Shown: positions 25,086 to 34,003, numbered from the stretch's first letter. The stretch: DNA of 64,000 nucleotides from Myxococcales bacterium UBA1660 (GCA_002320815.1 DCLA01000128.1:1-64000), one strand, 5' to 3'. Numbers and translations are program-made. The notes: generated by a model from the sequence alone, not told the origin.

Positions 25086-25298
25086 TCATCGGTCGAGAGT
25101 GCGCGGAGGGCGCTCGACGTGGTCGGGCCAGTACACCTCGCCGGGCAGCGAGGCGCGGTGGGCGCGACCGGTCGGGGGAAGCGGCTGACCCGTCGCGCGC
25201 CAAGCGGCCAGGCAGAGCAGGGTCATGGCCGACAAGCGTTCTTCGATGGACGAGTCGAGCAAGGCTCTCGCCGGGCGTCCCGAGTCGACCCGCTCCAC
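25086..25298 (-). CDS. Small hypothetical protein, probable partner of the nucleotidyltransferase remnant
   Basis: 70 aa. SSIEERLSAMTLLCLAAWRATGQPLP has the form of short proteins that commonly precede DUF6036-type nucleotidyltransferase genes (one helix with V-E-R-L-A, then W-A-x-G-x-P-x-P). I infer a two-gene module whose second gene has decayed. The start (GTG 25298) is uncertain. It lies 43 bp before the downstream remnant and 44 bp after the caspase lipoprotein stop. No domain function can be assigned. Confidence 0.45.
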   Translation of the reverse strand: MERVDSGRPARALLDSSIEERLSAMTLLCLAAWRATGQPLPPTGRAHRASLPGEVYWPDHVERPPRTLDR

Positions 25299-25341
25299 GG
25301 TGACCCCGCGCTCTCGCCGCGCGGCTGCCCTCGTCCGCCGA

Positions 25342-28300
25342 CTACCGGTAGGACCAGAGTACCTGGTCGACGCGGACCGCGCCGCGGTCGATGACCAGGT
25401 GCTGGTAGGCGCCCTGGAGCTCGACGTCGGTCGCGTGGCGGCCGAACTGGGTGTAGAGGAAGTGGGTCAACTCGCCCACGGTCAGGACCTGGTCGCGGGG
25501 GGCGGCGTCGGCCTGGCCGCTGACAGCCGTGCGCATGAAGTGGCTCAGGTAGCCGCCGGCCTGGAACTGGCTGGCCACGGCGGAGAGGACGTCTTCCTCG
25601 GAGGAGAAGAGGCCCACGCGGCCGGGCTGGGTGATGAGGTCTTTGGCGAAGCCGCCGGAGAAGCAGGCGTCGATGGCCGCCACGGCGATGCCGGCGCGGA
25701 CGGGCTGGAAGAGCTGGCCCAGCTCGTCGTCGAGGAGCTCGCCGTCGTGGAGGACGAGGAACTCGTCGGTGCCGTCGATCTCCCGCGGGTCCTGGGAGCT
25801 GCCCGGGGCGCGCTGCCCGCCGTGGCCGGAGTAGAAGAAGATGAAGACGTCGTCGGGGCCCATCTGGGTCCCGAAGCGCTGGAGCGCGGCGCGCACGTTG
25901 GCGCGGGTGGCCTGGCCGTCGGTGAGGACCACCTGGCGCTGGGCGTCCAGGAGACCATGGGTGCGCAGGGCCTCGGCGAGCTTGATGGCGTCGTTGGCGC
26001 ACTCGGGGAGGTCGCCGACGCCGGCGGGGTAGTCGCTGATGCCCACGAAGAGGCCGTACACGTGGCCGCCTTCGCCGCTGGCGCTGGGCACCGGCTGGCC
26101 GGCGCCGAAGGTGAGCGCGTAGGCGCCGGTCTCGCCCGGGCGGTAGCTGGTGACGCTGATGCGGTAGGTGCCCGCCTCGGCGGCGGGCAGGTCCACGCCG
26201 GCGTCGCGGGTGGAGGGGTCCAGGTCGTCGTTGTCGAGCTGGTGGCCGCTGGGGCTCTGGACCATCAGGTAGGGGTCGAGGGCGCTCGAGGTCAGGCGGA
26301 TCGCCACCGGGCTGCCCGGGGTGAAGGTGCGGGTGTAGACGTCGACGAACTCGCCGGACTCCAGGGTGGCGTCGCCGCTCTGCAGGGTGCCGGCGACCCG
26401 ATCGCCGCTGGCCGGCGTGGCCGGGGTGGGGTTGGTGGGCGTGGGCGCCGAGGTGGGCGCGCTCCCCGAGGCGACGCCGCCGACCACCAGCTCGTAGGCG
26501 CCGCGCTCGCCGGGCTCGTAGCTGGTGACCACCACGCGGTGGTTGCCCGCCTGCTGGGCGATGAAGTCCAGCTCGGCGTTGGTGCCGTTCGAGCCGTCGT
26601 CGTTGTCCTGCTGGGCGCCGCTGGGCGGGTGCACGATGAGGTAGGTGTCGAAGGCGGTGGAGCGCGCCTCCAGGTGCACGTGCTGCCCCTGGGCGAAGGT
26701 CATGGGGTGCTCGTCGTAGAGCTCGCCGCTCTCCAGCGCGGCGTCGCCCTCGGCCAGCGCGCCGCGGATGACCTGCTGGTCGGCGGTGGTGGTGGGGGCC
26801 GCGGGGACCGGGGGCGCGGTGGTGCCCGCGCCCCCGCCGGTGGGCGTGATGGTCACCCGGTAGTCGCCGGTCTCGCCGGGCTGGTAGCTGGTGGCGAGGA
26901 CCCGATACTGGCCCCCCTGGGCCGCGCGCACGGTGAGCCCGGCGGTGCGGTCGCCCTGGCTCAGGTCGTCGTTCTGCTCGCTGTAGCCGCCGGGCCCGGT
27001 GACGATCACGTAGGGGTCCAGGGCCGTCGAGCTCACCCGCACGTCCACGCTGCTCCCGGCCGCCCAGTCGAAGGTGTAGGCGTCGAAGAACTCGCCGCTG
27101 GGCAGGGTCTCGTCGCCGGCCTGGAGGGTCCCCTGCCGCTCGGTGGGTCCGGCGCCCCCGGGCGGTGGTCCGCTGGGGGTGGACACGGCCACGTGGCCGG
27201 TCGAGGGGCGCGCGCCGCCGGAGACCTTGAGGCGATAGGCGCCGGCGCCGTCGGCGCGGAAAGCCGAGGCGACCACCTGGTAGGTGCCCGCGGTGGGCAG
27301 CTCGATCTCCAACACGGCGTCGGTGGTGCCGCCGGCGTCGTCGTTCTCCCAGTGGCGCCCGGTGGGGCCGACGACCATCAGGTAGGCGTCGAAGGCGCTG
27401 GAGCCCAGCTCGATGTGCACCGCCTGGCCGGCGGCGCCGGTGAGGGCGTAGAGGTCGGCGCGCTCGCCGGTGGGCAGCGCGGCGTCGCTCGGATCCAGGG
27501 AGCCGCCGACCTCTTGGCCCACGGTGAGCGGCGCGCCGCCGGGGGTGGTCGGGAGCTGGTGGTGGGAGCGCGCCAACGTGGGCGGCGCCGCCGTGCCCCC
27601 CGCCGCGCTCACCGTGACGTGGTAGGGCGCGGTCACGCCGCCGCTGGGCGTCAGGAGCTGCACCCGGTGCACGCCGGGTTGGGCCAGGGTGTAGCGCCCG
27701 CTGGTCGACGGGTTCAGGGCCTGCCCGCTGGGCGCCATCACGATGGCCAGGGGGACCACCGCGCTGCGCGCTTCGATGTGCAGCTCCAGCGCGCCCGCGT
27801 CGCCGCCGGAGACCAAGAGGGTCTTCTGGTGGCGGCCATCGGCCAGGGTCTCGTCGCCGGGGCCCACCTGCCCATCGACCGCGGCGCCGACCTGGAGCAC
27901 CGCGGGCGGCGGCGTGGGGCTGGTCCCGCCGGCCGCGGTGACCTGGACCCGATAGGCGCCGGCGGCGGCGGAGTCGGCGCTGGCCACGGCGACCTTCAGG
28001 GTGCCCGACTCGCTGACCACGAAGGAGAGCCGCGACTCCTCCCGGCTGCCCTCCCAGTCGTCGTTGAGCAGGGTGCCGCTCGAGGGCGGCGTGACCCGAA
28101 GCAGCGGGTCGAAATCGTCCGAGGTCAGGCGAACCTCGAGGTGCTGCCCGGCGGCCACGGCCACGTCGTGATCGACGCCCATGGTGCCGTCGCCCCGAGC
28201 CTGCAGGGTGCCCTCGGCGTCCAGGAGGACCGCGCTCGGGGTGGCCACCTCGTGGGGGCGCGCGGCTTTGTCGTCGTCGTCCGATCCACAGTCGCACGCG

Positions 28301-28350
28301 GCCAGGAGCGCGAGGACGGCGAGAAGGCGAGGAGAGCGCGAGGGCGTCAT
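25342..28350 (-). CDS. Caspase-family (peptidase C14) lipoprotein with about six PPC-like domains
   Basis: 1002 aa. A type II signal peptide (RLLAVLALLAAC, lipidated Cys19) is followed by DCGSDDDD. About six beta-sandwich repeats of roughly 100 residues then span residues 40-760, each with GD--L-SGE, a-FDPYL-V--PSG, NDD and a closing V-SY-PGETGAY motif typical of pre-peptidase C-terminal domains. Pro/Thr-rich linkers separate them. The C14 caspase fold follows (GLFVGISDYP; catalytic His843 in FFYSGHGG; Cys896 in AIDACFSGG). A membrane-anchored extracytoplasmic cysteine protease is expected. The Asp after the lipid Cys might favour inner-membrane retention if Lol rules apply. The open frame continues upstream into the membrane protein; ATG 28350 is chosen for the signal peptide. 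Confidence 0.88.
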   Translation of the reverse strand: MTPSRSPRLLAVLALLAACDCGSDDDDKAARPHEVATPSAVLLDAEGTLQARGDGTMGVDHDVAVAAGQHLEVRLTSDDFDPLLRVTPPSSGTLLNDDWEGSREESRLSFVVSESGTLKVAVASADSAAAGAYRVQVTAAGGTSPTPPPAVLQVGAAVDGQVGPGDETLADGRHQKTLLVSGGDAGALELHIEARSAVVPLAIVMAPSGQALNPSTSGRYTLAQPGVHRVQLLTPSGGVTAPYHVTVSAAGGTAAPPTLARSHHQLPTTPGGAPLTVGQEVGGSLDPSDAALPTGERADLYALTGAAGQAVHIELGSSAFDAYLMVVGPTGRHWENDDAGGTTDAVLEIELPTAGTYQVVASAFRADGAGAYRLKVSGGARPSTGHVAVSTPSGPPPGGAGPTERQGTLQAGDETLPSGEFFDAYTFDWAAGSSVDVRVSSTALDPYVIVTGPGGYSEQNDDLSQGDRTAGLTVRAAQGGQYRVLATSYQPGETGDYRVTITPTGGGAGTTAPPVPAAPTTTADQQVIRGALAEGDAALESGELYDEHPMTFAQGQHVHLEARSTAFDTYLIVHPPSGAQQDNDDGSNGTNAELDFIAQQAGNHRVVVTSYEPGERGAYELVVGGVASGSAPTSAPTPTNPTPATPASGDRVAGTLQSGDATLESGEFVDVYTRTFTPGSPVAIRLTSSALDPYLMVQSPSGHQLDNDDLDPSTRDAGVDLPAAEAGTYRISVTSYRPGETGAYALTFGAGQPVPSASGEGGHVYGLFVGISDYPAGVGDLPECANDAIKLAEALRTHGLLDAQRQVVLTDGQATRANVRAALQRFGTQMGPDDVFIFFYSGHGGQRAPGSSQDPREIDGTDEFLVLHDGELLDDELGQLFQPVRAGIAVAAIDACFSGGFAKDLITQPGRVGLFSSEEDVLSAVASQFQAGGYLSHFMRTAVSGQADAAPRDQVLTVGELTHFLYTQFGRHATDVELQGAYQHLVIDRGAVRVDQVLWSYR

Positions 28351-28376
28351 CGGCGCCGAGGATGCCACAGCGCGCC

Positions 28377-29058
28377 TCAGAGGACGCAGCGCGGACCACC
28401 CAGGGTGGCGTCGATGGCCACGGCGCCCCAACCGAGCGCGGCGGAGAGCGCGACGAGACCCAGCGCCATCCGGAGATGGGCCCGGCGTCTTGCGGAGCGC
28501 GACGGCGTCGCCGGCCACCGCCTCGACCGCGCTCGCCACGTGCACGGTGGCGGCGCGGAAGGGCCCCGCGCCCTGGGCGACGCGCCGGAGCCCGGCGACG
28601 ACGGCGAGGGGCGCGCCCGCTTCGAGGACCCACGGGCTCCCGGGGCCGAGGTCCGCGTGCGCGCGGCGATCGAGGGCCACCCGCTCGCCGCCGCCGAGCT
28701 GCAGCGTGAGGCGCTCCTCGTCGACCTCGGCGATGCGCCCGGCGGTGATCGGACGACGCAGCAGGAGGCCCAGGCCGACGGCGGCCAGGACCGGATGCCA
28801 GAGCCCGGTGAAGGGCCCCGGCGCGAAGGCCACCACCACCGCGCCCGCCCAGGCCGCGAAGGCGAAGAAGGCCTGATCGAAGGTGGGGCGCGCGAGCCGG
28901 ACCCAGTCGATCAGCACGCCGAGGGCGGCCACCGCCGCGAAGGCCACCAGCGGCGCGGCGAAGCGCGTGGCCGCGTAGGAGTCCGGGCGCACCACGAGGT
29001 AGGCGGCCACGGCGGCGGAGCAGGCGATGCGGGTGGCGAGGGGCGGGCGCGACGGCAT
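28377..29058 (-). pseudogene. Multi-pass membrane protein, apparently frameshifted near its 3' end
   Basis: From ATG 29058 the frame encodes several hydrophobic segments (IACSAAVAAYLVV, FAAPLVAFAAVAALGVLI, AFFAFAAWAGAVVVAF, PVLAAVGLGLLL) and a soluble beta-rich part ending GDAVALRKT. In this frame it then runs into the downstream lipoprotein with no stop and loses its character. One base over, the reading AHLRMALGLVALSAALGWGA, VAIDATLGGPRCVL gives a good last membrane helix and a TGA at 28377. The span is 682 bp, one base too many. The extra base probably lies in the ggg/ccc run at about 28478-28485. Sequencing error and true frameshift are both possible. A repaired protein would be 226 aa and end 26 bp before the caspase lipoprotein. 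Confidence 0.65.
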
Positions 29059-29155
29059 GGGCGATGGAGTGCTCGCCGGCGGCGGATCTTGGCCCCGGGC
29101 GATCTTTTTTTCGGCGGCGCCCAAGGTCGCCGGCGCGGAGCGCGTCGAGCCATCC

Positions 29156-29686
29156 ATGGAGACGACGGTGGGCAAGCGACGGTTGGCGATCCTCGACGTG
29201 AAGGAGCCGTGCACCGAGGACTGGGGAGCGATGGTCGGCGACGCCCGGGAGCGGCACTGCGCCCTCTGCGAGCAGAGCGTCTACGACCTCTCGGAGATGA
29301 CCCTGGACGAAGCCGAAGCGCTCCTCGCGCGGCCGGGTCGCACCTGCGTCCGCTTCGTCCGGCGGGCCGACGGCCGGGTGACCACCAAGGACTGCACGCC
29401 CTTCCGCGTGCGCGCCGCGCGGGCCGCGACCCGGGCCACGCTGGGTGGCGCCGCGCGGCTGGCGAGCTGGACCCTGGCGCTCCTGGTGCTGCTGGGCTTC
29501 GGGCAGTTCGCCGGGCTGGATCCCGTGCGCTGGGTGGGCAACCTCTTCGGCGTCGGCGCGACCATGGGCGAGCCGATGGTCATGGGCGCCGTGCCCGCGC
29601 TCCCGCCCGCCCCGCAGGACGAGGGCGGCAGCGACGACGAAGGCAGCGACTCGGTACCGTCGACCGACGAGCCCGCCGTCGACTGA
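29156..29686 (+). CDS. Cys-motif single-pass membrane protein
   Basis: 176 aa. The N-terminal soluble part has five cysteines in a metal-binding-like array (Cys19, Cys35 and Cys38 in HCALC, Cys64, Cys80), around EDWGAM ... CEQSVYDLSEMTLDEAEALL. One membrane helix follows (SWTLALLVLLGFGQFAG), then an acidic Ser/Asp-rich tail. The EPC-EDW-M ... FC--C---V-DLS-MT pattern recurs in small bacterial proteins of unknown function. It is divergent from the membrane protein/caspase operon with 97 bp between. ATG 29156 is chosen; the frame stays open upstream but overlaps the other promoter region. Confidence 0.65.
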   Translation: METTVGKRRLAILDVKEPCTEDWGAMVGDARERHCALCEQSVYDLSEMTLDEAEALLARPGRTCVRFVRRADGRVTTKDCTPFRVRAARAATRATLGGAARLASWTLALLVLLGFGQFAGLDPVRWVGNLFGVGATMGEPMVMGAVPALPPAPQDEGGSDDEGSDSVPSTDEPAVD

Positions 29687-29689
29687 CGG

Positions 29690-31459
29690 TCAGAGCTCGA
29701 CGAAACGCGCGAAGAGCCGTCCCGCCGACCAATCCTGGTGCCAGACGACCAGGAATCTGTCCCCGCCGACCGGCACCAGGTCCACGATGACCGCTGACCC
29801 GTTGGAGGTGTCGAAGGTGCCCTCGTAGGGGATCTCCTTGGCTTCCTCCCGCACGAAGGTGCCGGTGTCGTTCACGGACATACGGCGCACGAACATCTGC
29901 TCACGGTAGTCGGACGTTCCCCAAGTCCCCGTCACCCGACTGAAGGCGAGGGCCGCGGCCCCACCCTCCGCGGGCACGAGCACCGGGTGGTAGTCGCGGT
30001 CGAGCTCGCTGGGGTTGCTGGCATCGAACGCCTGCCCCTCGGTGCTCCGCGCGATGAGGATCGGTCCGAACACTCCGGCATCGACTCGGGACCCCTGGGT
30101 GACCCAGGTCTGGCCCCCGACCCGAGCCACGGCGAGACCGCCCACCGGCATGCGCTCGGCGAACGCCTCGAGGGGGCGGGGGTCTCCGCCGTCCTCGCGA
30201 ATCCACAGGTCGTCCATTCGATAGACCAGCCCACCCGGGCCGATGTCGAAGGTGTCCGCCCCGACGTTGGCAACCCCCGCACCGCTCGAGAGCGGAGCGG
30301 CCTCGCCCGGCGCCTCCCAAGCAGCCCCGAGCGGCATGCCCCGAGAGTCGAGGTCCCGAGTGAAGACCCGCCGCGCGGCGGGGCTGTCTCGGGAGAAGCG
30401 ATGCCCCGCGACGACGAAGCCCGCGGCGGTCTGCGCCAGCTGAATCGGCGCCAGCACCGTGGAGTCATCGAGGCCATCGAGGGGGATCGCCGTGGTTCCC
30501 AACGGGGTCCCCGTGGTCGGGTCGAAGCGGTGACCGACCAGTCCGCCCTCCCCCGGGCCGACGACGAGCAGGCCTTCCGGCCCCAGCGCCAGCCCCCCTT
30601 CTTTCCGGCTCAAATCGCTGCCGCGCTCCACCTCGATGAGCTCGCCGAGCGAGTTGTCGCATCCGACCCGCTGGAGCCAGCGGGAGCCGATCTCCCACCC
30701 GGCCTCCCCCGCCTCCATGAAGCGGAGCAGCATCCACACGCCGTCGGGGGCCACGACGCCCGTCGCGTCCACGAAGTGCGCGCGGGCGGGTACGGTCATC
30801 CCGGCACCGAGCTCGAAGGTCTGACTGAGCACCGGGTCGGCGCACACGTCGGCGAGGGGGGCGCAGCCGTCGTCGGGATCGCAATAGAAGCCGTCGCCGC
30901 ACACCGACTCGCTCTCGTACAGACAGACGCCGGCACGACAGGTGGCGCGGGAACAGCTCGCCCGCCCGGGACAGTCTTCGTCCAACACGCACTGCGGCTC
31001 GCACACCGGCTCGTTGCCCTCGATGCACTCCGGGTCCACGCAGCGACCGCCGAGGCAGCTCTCGGCGGCGATGCCCCCGTCCTCACAACTCACCCCACGG
31101 CAGTCCCGGGAGATGACCGCCGTCAGCGCGAGATCGTCCGAATGCGCCACCACCAGTACCCGCGCCGCGAGCTCCTCACCGGACGCATCGACCAGCGAGA
31201 CTCGGAGCTCCCGCCGGCCGTCGGGCGGTAGCCCCCCGAAGTCGAAGACCCGTCGCCCGGCAGCGTACGACCCCACCTCGACCGATTGCACCTCGCGACG
31301 CTCTGCGTCCGCGACCTCCAGGACGACCTCCTGGAATTCGATCCCCGCGAGGTAGTCGGTCCGGAGGTCCACCGAGAGCGCGACCGTGGGCGGCTCCCCG
31401 CACGCGACGGCGAGCAGACCCAGGAGCCCAAGAAGACGGAGGGACCGAGTCGAGACCAT
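29690..31459 (-). CDS. Cys-rich lipoprotein with propeller-like C-terminal region
   Basis: 589 aa. Signal peptide with lipobox LLAVAC (Cys20). Residues about 20-115 form a beta-rich domain. A Cys-rich segment (about 118-205: SRDCRGVSCEDGG, CVDPECIEGNEPVCEPQC) has the short-loop disulfide pattern of myxobacterial surface proteins. The remaining 380 residues are beta strands with repeated GP-GLLVVGPG/GGLAVARVG turns, suggesting a propeller. Outer-membrane or cell-surface location is likely. A TATCTT hexamer seven nt before the ATG suggests a leaderless transcript. The stop lies 3 bp from the convergent neighbour's. Role unknown. Confidence 0.75.
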   Translation of the reverse strand: MVSTRSLRLLGLLGLLAVACGEPPTVALSVDLRTDYLAGIEFQEVVLEVADAERREVQSVEVGSYAAGRRVFDFGGLPPDGRRELRVSLVDASGEELAARVLVVAHSDDLALTAVISRDCRGVSCEDGGIAAESCLGGRCVDPECIEGNEPVCEPQCVLDEDCPGRASCSRATCRAGVCLYESESVCGDGFYCDPDDGCAPLADVCADPVLSQTFELGAGMTVPARAHFVDATGVVAPDGVWMLLRFMEAGEAGWEIGSRWLQRVGCDNSLGELIEVERGSDLSRKEGGLALGPEGLLVVGPGEGGLVGHRFDPTTGTPLGTTAIPLDGLDDSTVLAPIQLAQTAAGFVVAGHRFSRDSPAARRVFTRDLDSRGMPLGAAWEAPGEAAPLSSGAGVANVGADTFDIGPGGLVYRMDDLWIREDGGDPRPLEAFAERMPVGGLAVARVGGQTWVTQGSRVDAGVFGPILIARSTEGQAFDASNPSELDRDYHPVLVPAEGGAAALAFSRVTGTWGTSDYREQMFVRRMSVNDTGTFVREEAKEIPYEGTFDTSNGSAVIVDLVPVGGDRFLVVWHQDWSAGRLFARFVEL

Positions 31460-31466
31460 TGCCGAG

Positions 31467-31472
31467 AAGATA
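31467..31472 (-). promoter_or_regulatory. -10-like TATCTT, 7 nt before the lipoprotein start at 31459
   Basis: Minus-strand hexamer at the spacing expected for transcription starting at the A of ATG. No Shine-Dalgarno site. Confidence 0.45.
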
Positions 31473-31501
31473 ACAGACCGCCGATGCGCAGCCGTCTCCG
31501 G

Positions 31502-32488
31502 TCAACCGTCTCCGAGGACCTCGAAGGCGGCCCCGTGCGGGCTCACCAAGGTGCGCGGCGGCTCGCCCCGGCGCCGGATGCGCAGCTCGCAGCGCGCCAC
31601 CTTGGCGTTCTGGCAGACCTTCGACCCCCCCGGGGGGTTGCGATAGGAGAGGCGCGCGAAGGCCTCGGGGGGCGCGCTCATGGTGCCCTCGAGGCGGACC
31701 CCGTCGCCGCGCGCGGCGAAGGACCACTGGCCCAGCGCGTAGGAGCCGCGGTTGCGCAGGGCCCGGGGGATGGCGCCCAGCCGGTGCTCTCGCCCCTCGA
31801 GCCGCAGGACCAACGGCGTGAGCCAGGGGGTCTTCAGCGGCCCCAGGTGGATCCGCGCGGTGCTCAGCTCGAGGAAGGCCTCGGGCGCGCCCTCGAAGCC
31901 GGCCACCTGACCCCAGGCGTACTCGTCGGTGTGCTTCGAACCCCAGTTGTGGTTCTGGCTGCCCTGCCAGCCGTGGACCTCGAGGGACTCGCCGTCGAGC
32001 ACCAGCTCGCCGGTGAAGCGACAGCCCGGCCGGGGCACGAGCGCCTTGGCCTTGGGGAAGGGAGCGCCGTAGAGCCGCTCGGGGAAGAGGAGCAGCGGGG
32101 CCCCGGCGTCCGCGAAGCGCAGCCGCCAACGGAGCGTGCGCCCGTCCTGCGCGGCGCGCCCCTCGCAGGTGCCCCCGGCGCCCTCCCCCCAGAGGCGCGC
32201 GTCGCCGATGCGCACGTCCAGCCCCGAGGCGGCGAAGTGGGCGTCGGTCAGGGGCAGCCGCTCGTAGACGGTGAAGGGCTCGCGGCCCTCCCGGAAGACG
32301 ATGCCCCAGAGCTCCCCCTCGGCCTCGTCAGGGCTGCCGGCGGGCGCGAAGATCGTGTAGCGGACCCAGAAGGCGTCGCGGCGGGTCGGGTGGTTCCCGC
32401 GGAGAAACCAGCTCTCGTAGTGCCCTCGGGGATCCCCGGCTCGGAACCGGGCGCCATCGGCCTCGTCGCGCTGCATCGGCGCGAGCAT
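31502..32488 (-). CDS. Lipocalin-like protein (CrtC/AttH/tocopherol-cyclase type fold, tentative)
   Basis: 328 aa, soluble, no signal peptide. GHYESWFLRGNHPTRRDAFW near the start, GCRFTGELVLDGESLEVHGW and SQNHNWGSKHTDEYAWGQ in the middle resemble the double-lipocalin proteins that include hydroxyneurosporene synthase (CrtC) and tocopherol cyclase. The subgroup with H-NWG-x-H---Y-W is widespread and mostly uncharacterised; lipid or terpenoid handling is a guess. ATG 32488 is used; ATG 32476 is an alternative. It shares a 99-bp divergent promoter region with the aminotransferase. Confidence 0.55.
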   Translation of the reverse strand: MLAPMQRDEADGARFRAGDPRGHYESWFLRGNHPTRRDAFWVRYTIFAPAGSPDEAEGELWGIVFREGREPFTVYERLPLTDAHFAASGLDVRIGDARLWGEGAGGTCEGRAAQDGRTLRWRLRFADAGAPLLLFPERLYGAPFPKAKALVPRPGCRFTGELVLDGESLEVHGWQGSQNHNWGSKHTDEYAWGQVAGFEGAPEAFLELSTARIHLGPLKTPWLTPLVLRLEGREHRLGAIPRALRNRGSYALGQWSFAARGDGVRLEGTMSAPPEAFARLSYRNPPGGSKVCQNAKVARCELRIRRRGEPPRTLVSPHGAAFEVLGDG

Positions 32489-32573
32489 GGCTCACCCGCG
32501 TCGCCAGCGCACCAGGCGCGGCGGCCATGACGATTCGCACCATGCCGACCGTGCCAAAGCGCGAGTGACACGC

Positions 32574-32579
32574 TAGGGT
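32574..32579 (+). promoter_or_regulatory. -10-like TAGGGT, 8 nt before the aminotransferase ATG
   Basis: Predicted leaderless promoter element; no Shine-Dalgarno site between it and ATG 32588. Confidence 0.5.
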
Positions 32580-32587
32580 CGCGCCCG

Positions 32588-34003
32588 ATGACGACCATCG
32601 GCGAGTCCATCCGGCAGAGTCCGGCAGTGAAGCAGGCCATCGACGCCATCGTGGCGGAGGTCGAGGCCAAGACCGCGGCCATCGAGGGCCCGAAGCCCCC
32701 CGACCCCGGGCTGAAGACCGAGTACGACGCGCTCGTGAAGGCCGCCGGCGCGTCCCGCGGGCGGGACCTGCTCTACCCCTACCTGGGCAGCGGCGCCGGT
32801 CGCGGCGCGCTGGTCGAGCTGGCCGACGGCTCCATCAAGTGGGACCTGGTCACCGGCATCGGCGTCCACGTCATGGGCCACTCGCACCCGGCCGTGATCC
32901 GGGCTCAGCTCGAGTCGAGCCTCGAAGACACCACCAAGCACGGCAACCTGCAGTCGGGGACCGCGCCCTACGCCTTCGCTCAGAAGCTGGTGGACCTCGC
33001 CTCGCGCAACTCCAACCTGCGCCACGCGTTCCTGACCACCAGCGGCGCGATGGCCAACGAGTCCGCGCTGAAGGTCTGCATGCAGAAGACCGCGCCCGCC
33101 GACCGGGTGCTGGCCTTCGAGCACTGCTTCATGGGCCGGAGCCTCACCATGACCAGCATCGGCGACAACGCCGCGGCGCGGGACGGGCTCCCCATCAACC
33201 AGCCGGTCGACTACGTGCCCTTCTGGGACGGCATCGAGGCCGACGAGATGGGCGGCGCCACGCGGTGGATCGACCGCGCCATCGCCAAGGTCCAGGGCTA
33301 CATCGACCGCTTCCCGAAGCGCCACGCGATGTTCGTCATGGAGCTCGTCCAGGGCGAGGGCGGCTTCAACGTGCCGCACAAGACCTACCTCGAGGAGCTG
33401 ATGAAGCTCTGCAAGGCCAACGGGATCCCCGTCTGGGACGACGAGATCCAGGCCTTCGGGCGCACCACCGAGATGTTCGCCTACGAGACCTTCGGGCTGG
33501 GCGAGTACGTCGACGTCTTCTGCGTCGGCAAGATGACCCACGCCTGCGCGGCCATGTTCACCGAGGACATGAACCCGCGGCCCGGCCTGCTCAGCGGCAC
33601 CTTCACCGGCGCCACCGTGGACTTCGCGGTGGGCTCGGCGGTCCTCGATGAGCTGGCCAACGGCGGCTACTACGGCGAGGAGGGCAAGTTCGCCCAGCAC
33701 CACGCCGCCTTCCGCGCCGAGGCCGAGAAGCTCATCGCGAAGCACCCCGAGTGGTTCCCCGAGTTCCGCGGCGAGCCCGTGGCCGGCATCGGCGGCATGA
33801 TGCGCCTCACGCCCTTCGGCGGCGCGAAGGACAAGATCGTCGCCGCGGCCAAGGCCATCTACGACGAGGGGGCCATCGTCTTCTGGTGCGGCCACGGCCC
33901 CTACCACCTGCGCATGCTGCCCCCGGTGCCGGCCATCGAGCTGAGCCAGTGGCCGACGATCTTCGAGACCCTGGAGAAGGGCCTCGCCAAGGCCGCCGGC
34001 TGA
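32588..34003 (+). CDS. Class III PLP-dependent aminotransferase
   Basis: 471 aa. Fold type I class III features: GIGVHVMGHSHPAV, the phosphate-binding turn TTSGAMANESALK, the Asp that pairs with the PLP nitrogen in VWDDEIQAFGRT, and Schiff-base Lys315 in CVGKMTHACAAM. The general reaction is transfer of an omega- or alpha-amino group from donors such as acetylornithine, GABA or lysine to 2-oxoglutarate; the substrate is not predictable here. There are no metabolic neighbours. A TAGGGT hexamer at 32574-32579 lies eight nt before the ATG, with no Shine-Dalgarno sequence. A strong hairpin follows the gene. Confidence 0.9.
   Translation: MTTIGESIRQSPAVKQAIDAIVAEVEAKTAAIEGPKPPDPGLKTEYDALVKAAGASRGRDLLYPYLGSGAGRGALVELADGSIKWDLVTGIGVHVMGHSHPAVIRAQLESSLEDTTKHGNLQSGTAPYAFAQKLVDLASRNSNLRHAFLTTSGAMANESALKVCMQKTAPADRVLAFEHCFMGRSLTMTSIGDNAAARDGLPINQPVDYVPFWDGIEADEMGGATRWIDRAIAKVQGYIDRFPKRHAMFVMELVQGEGGFNVPHKTYLEELMKLCKANGIPVWDDEIQAFGRTTEMFAYETFGLGEYVDVFCVGKMTHACAAMFTEDMNPRPGLLSGTFTGATVDFAVGSAVLDELANGGYYGEEGKFAQHHAAFRAEAEKLIAKHPEWFPEFRGEPVAGIGGMMRLTPFGGAKDKIVAAAKAIYDEGAIVFWCGHGPYHLRMLPPVPAIELSQWPTIFETLEKGLAKAAG

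Noticed and set aside
25225..29790. 1521-codon plus-strand open frame opposite the caspase lipoprotein
   Set aside because: Low-complexity Gly/Ala/Val/Arg product with no motif; the opposite strand has the lipobox, PPC-like repeats and caspase site.
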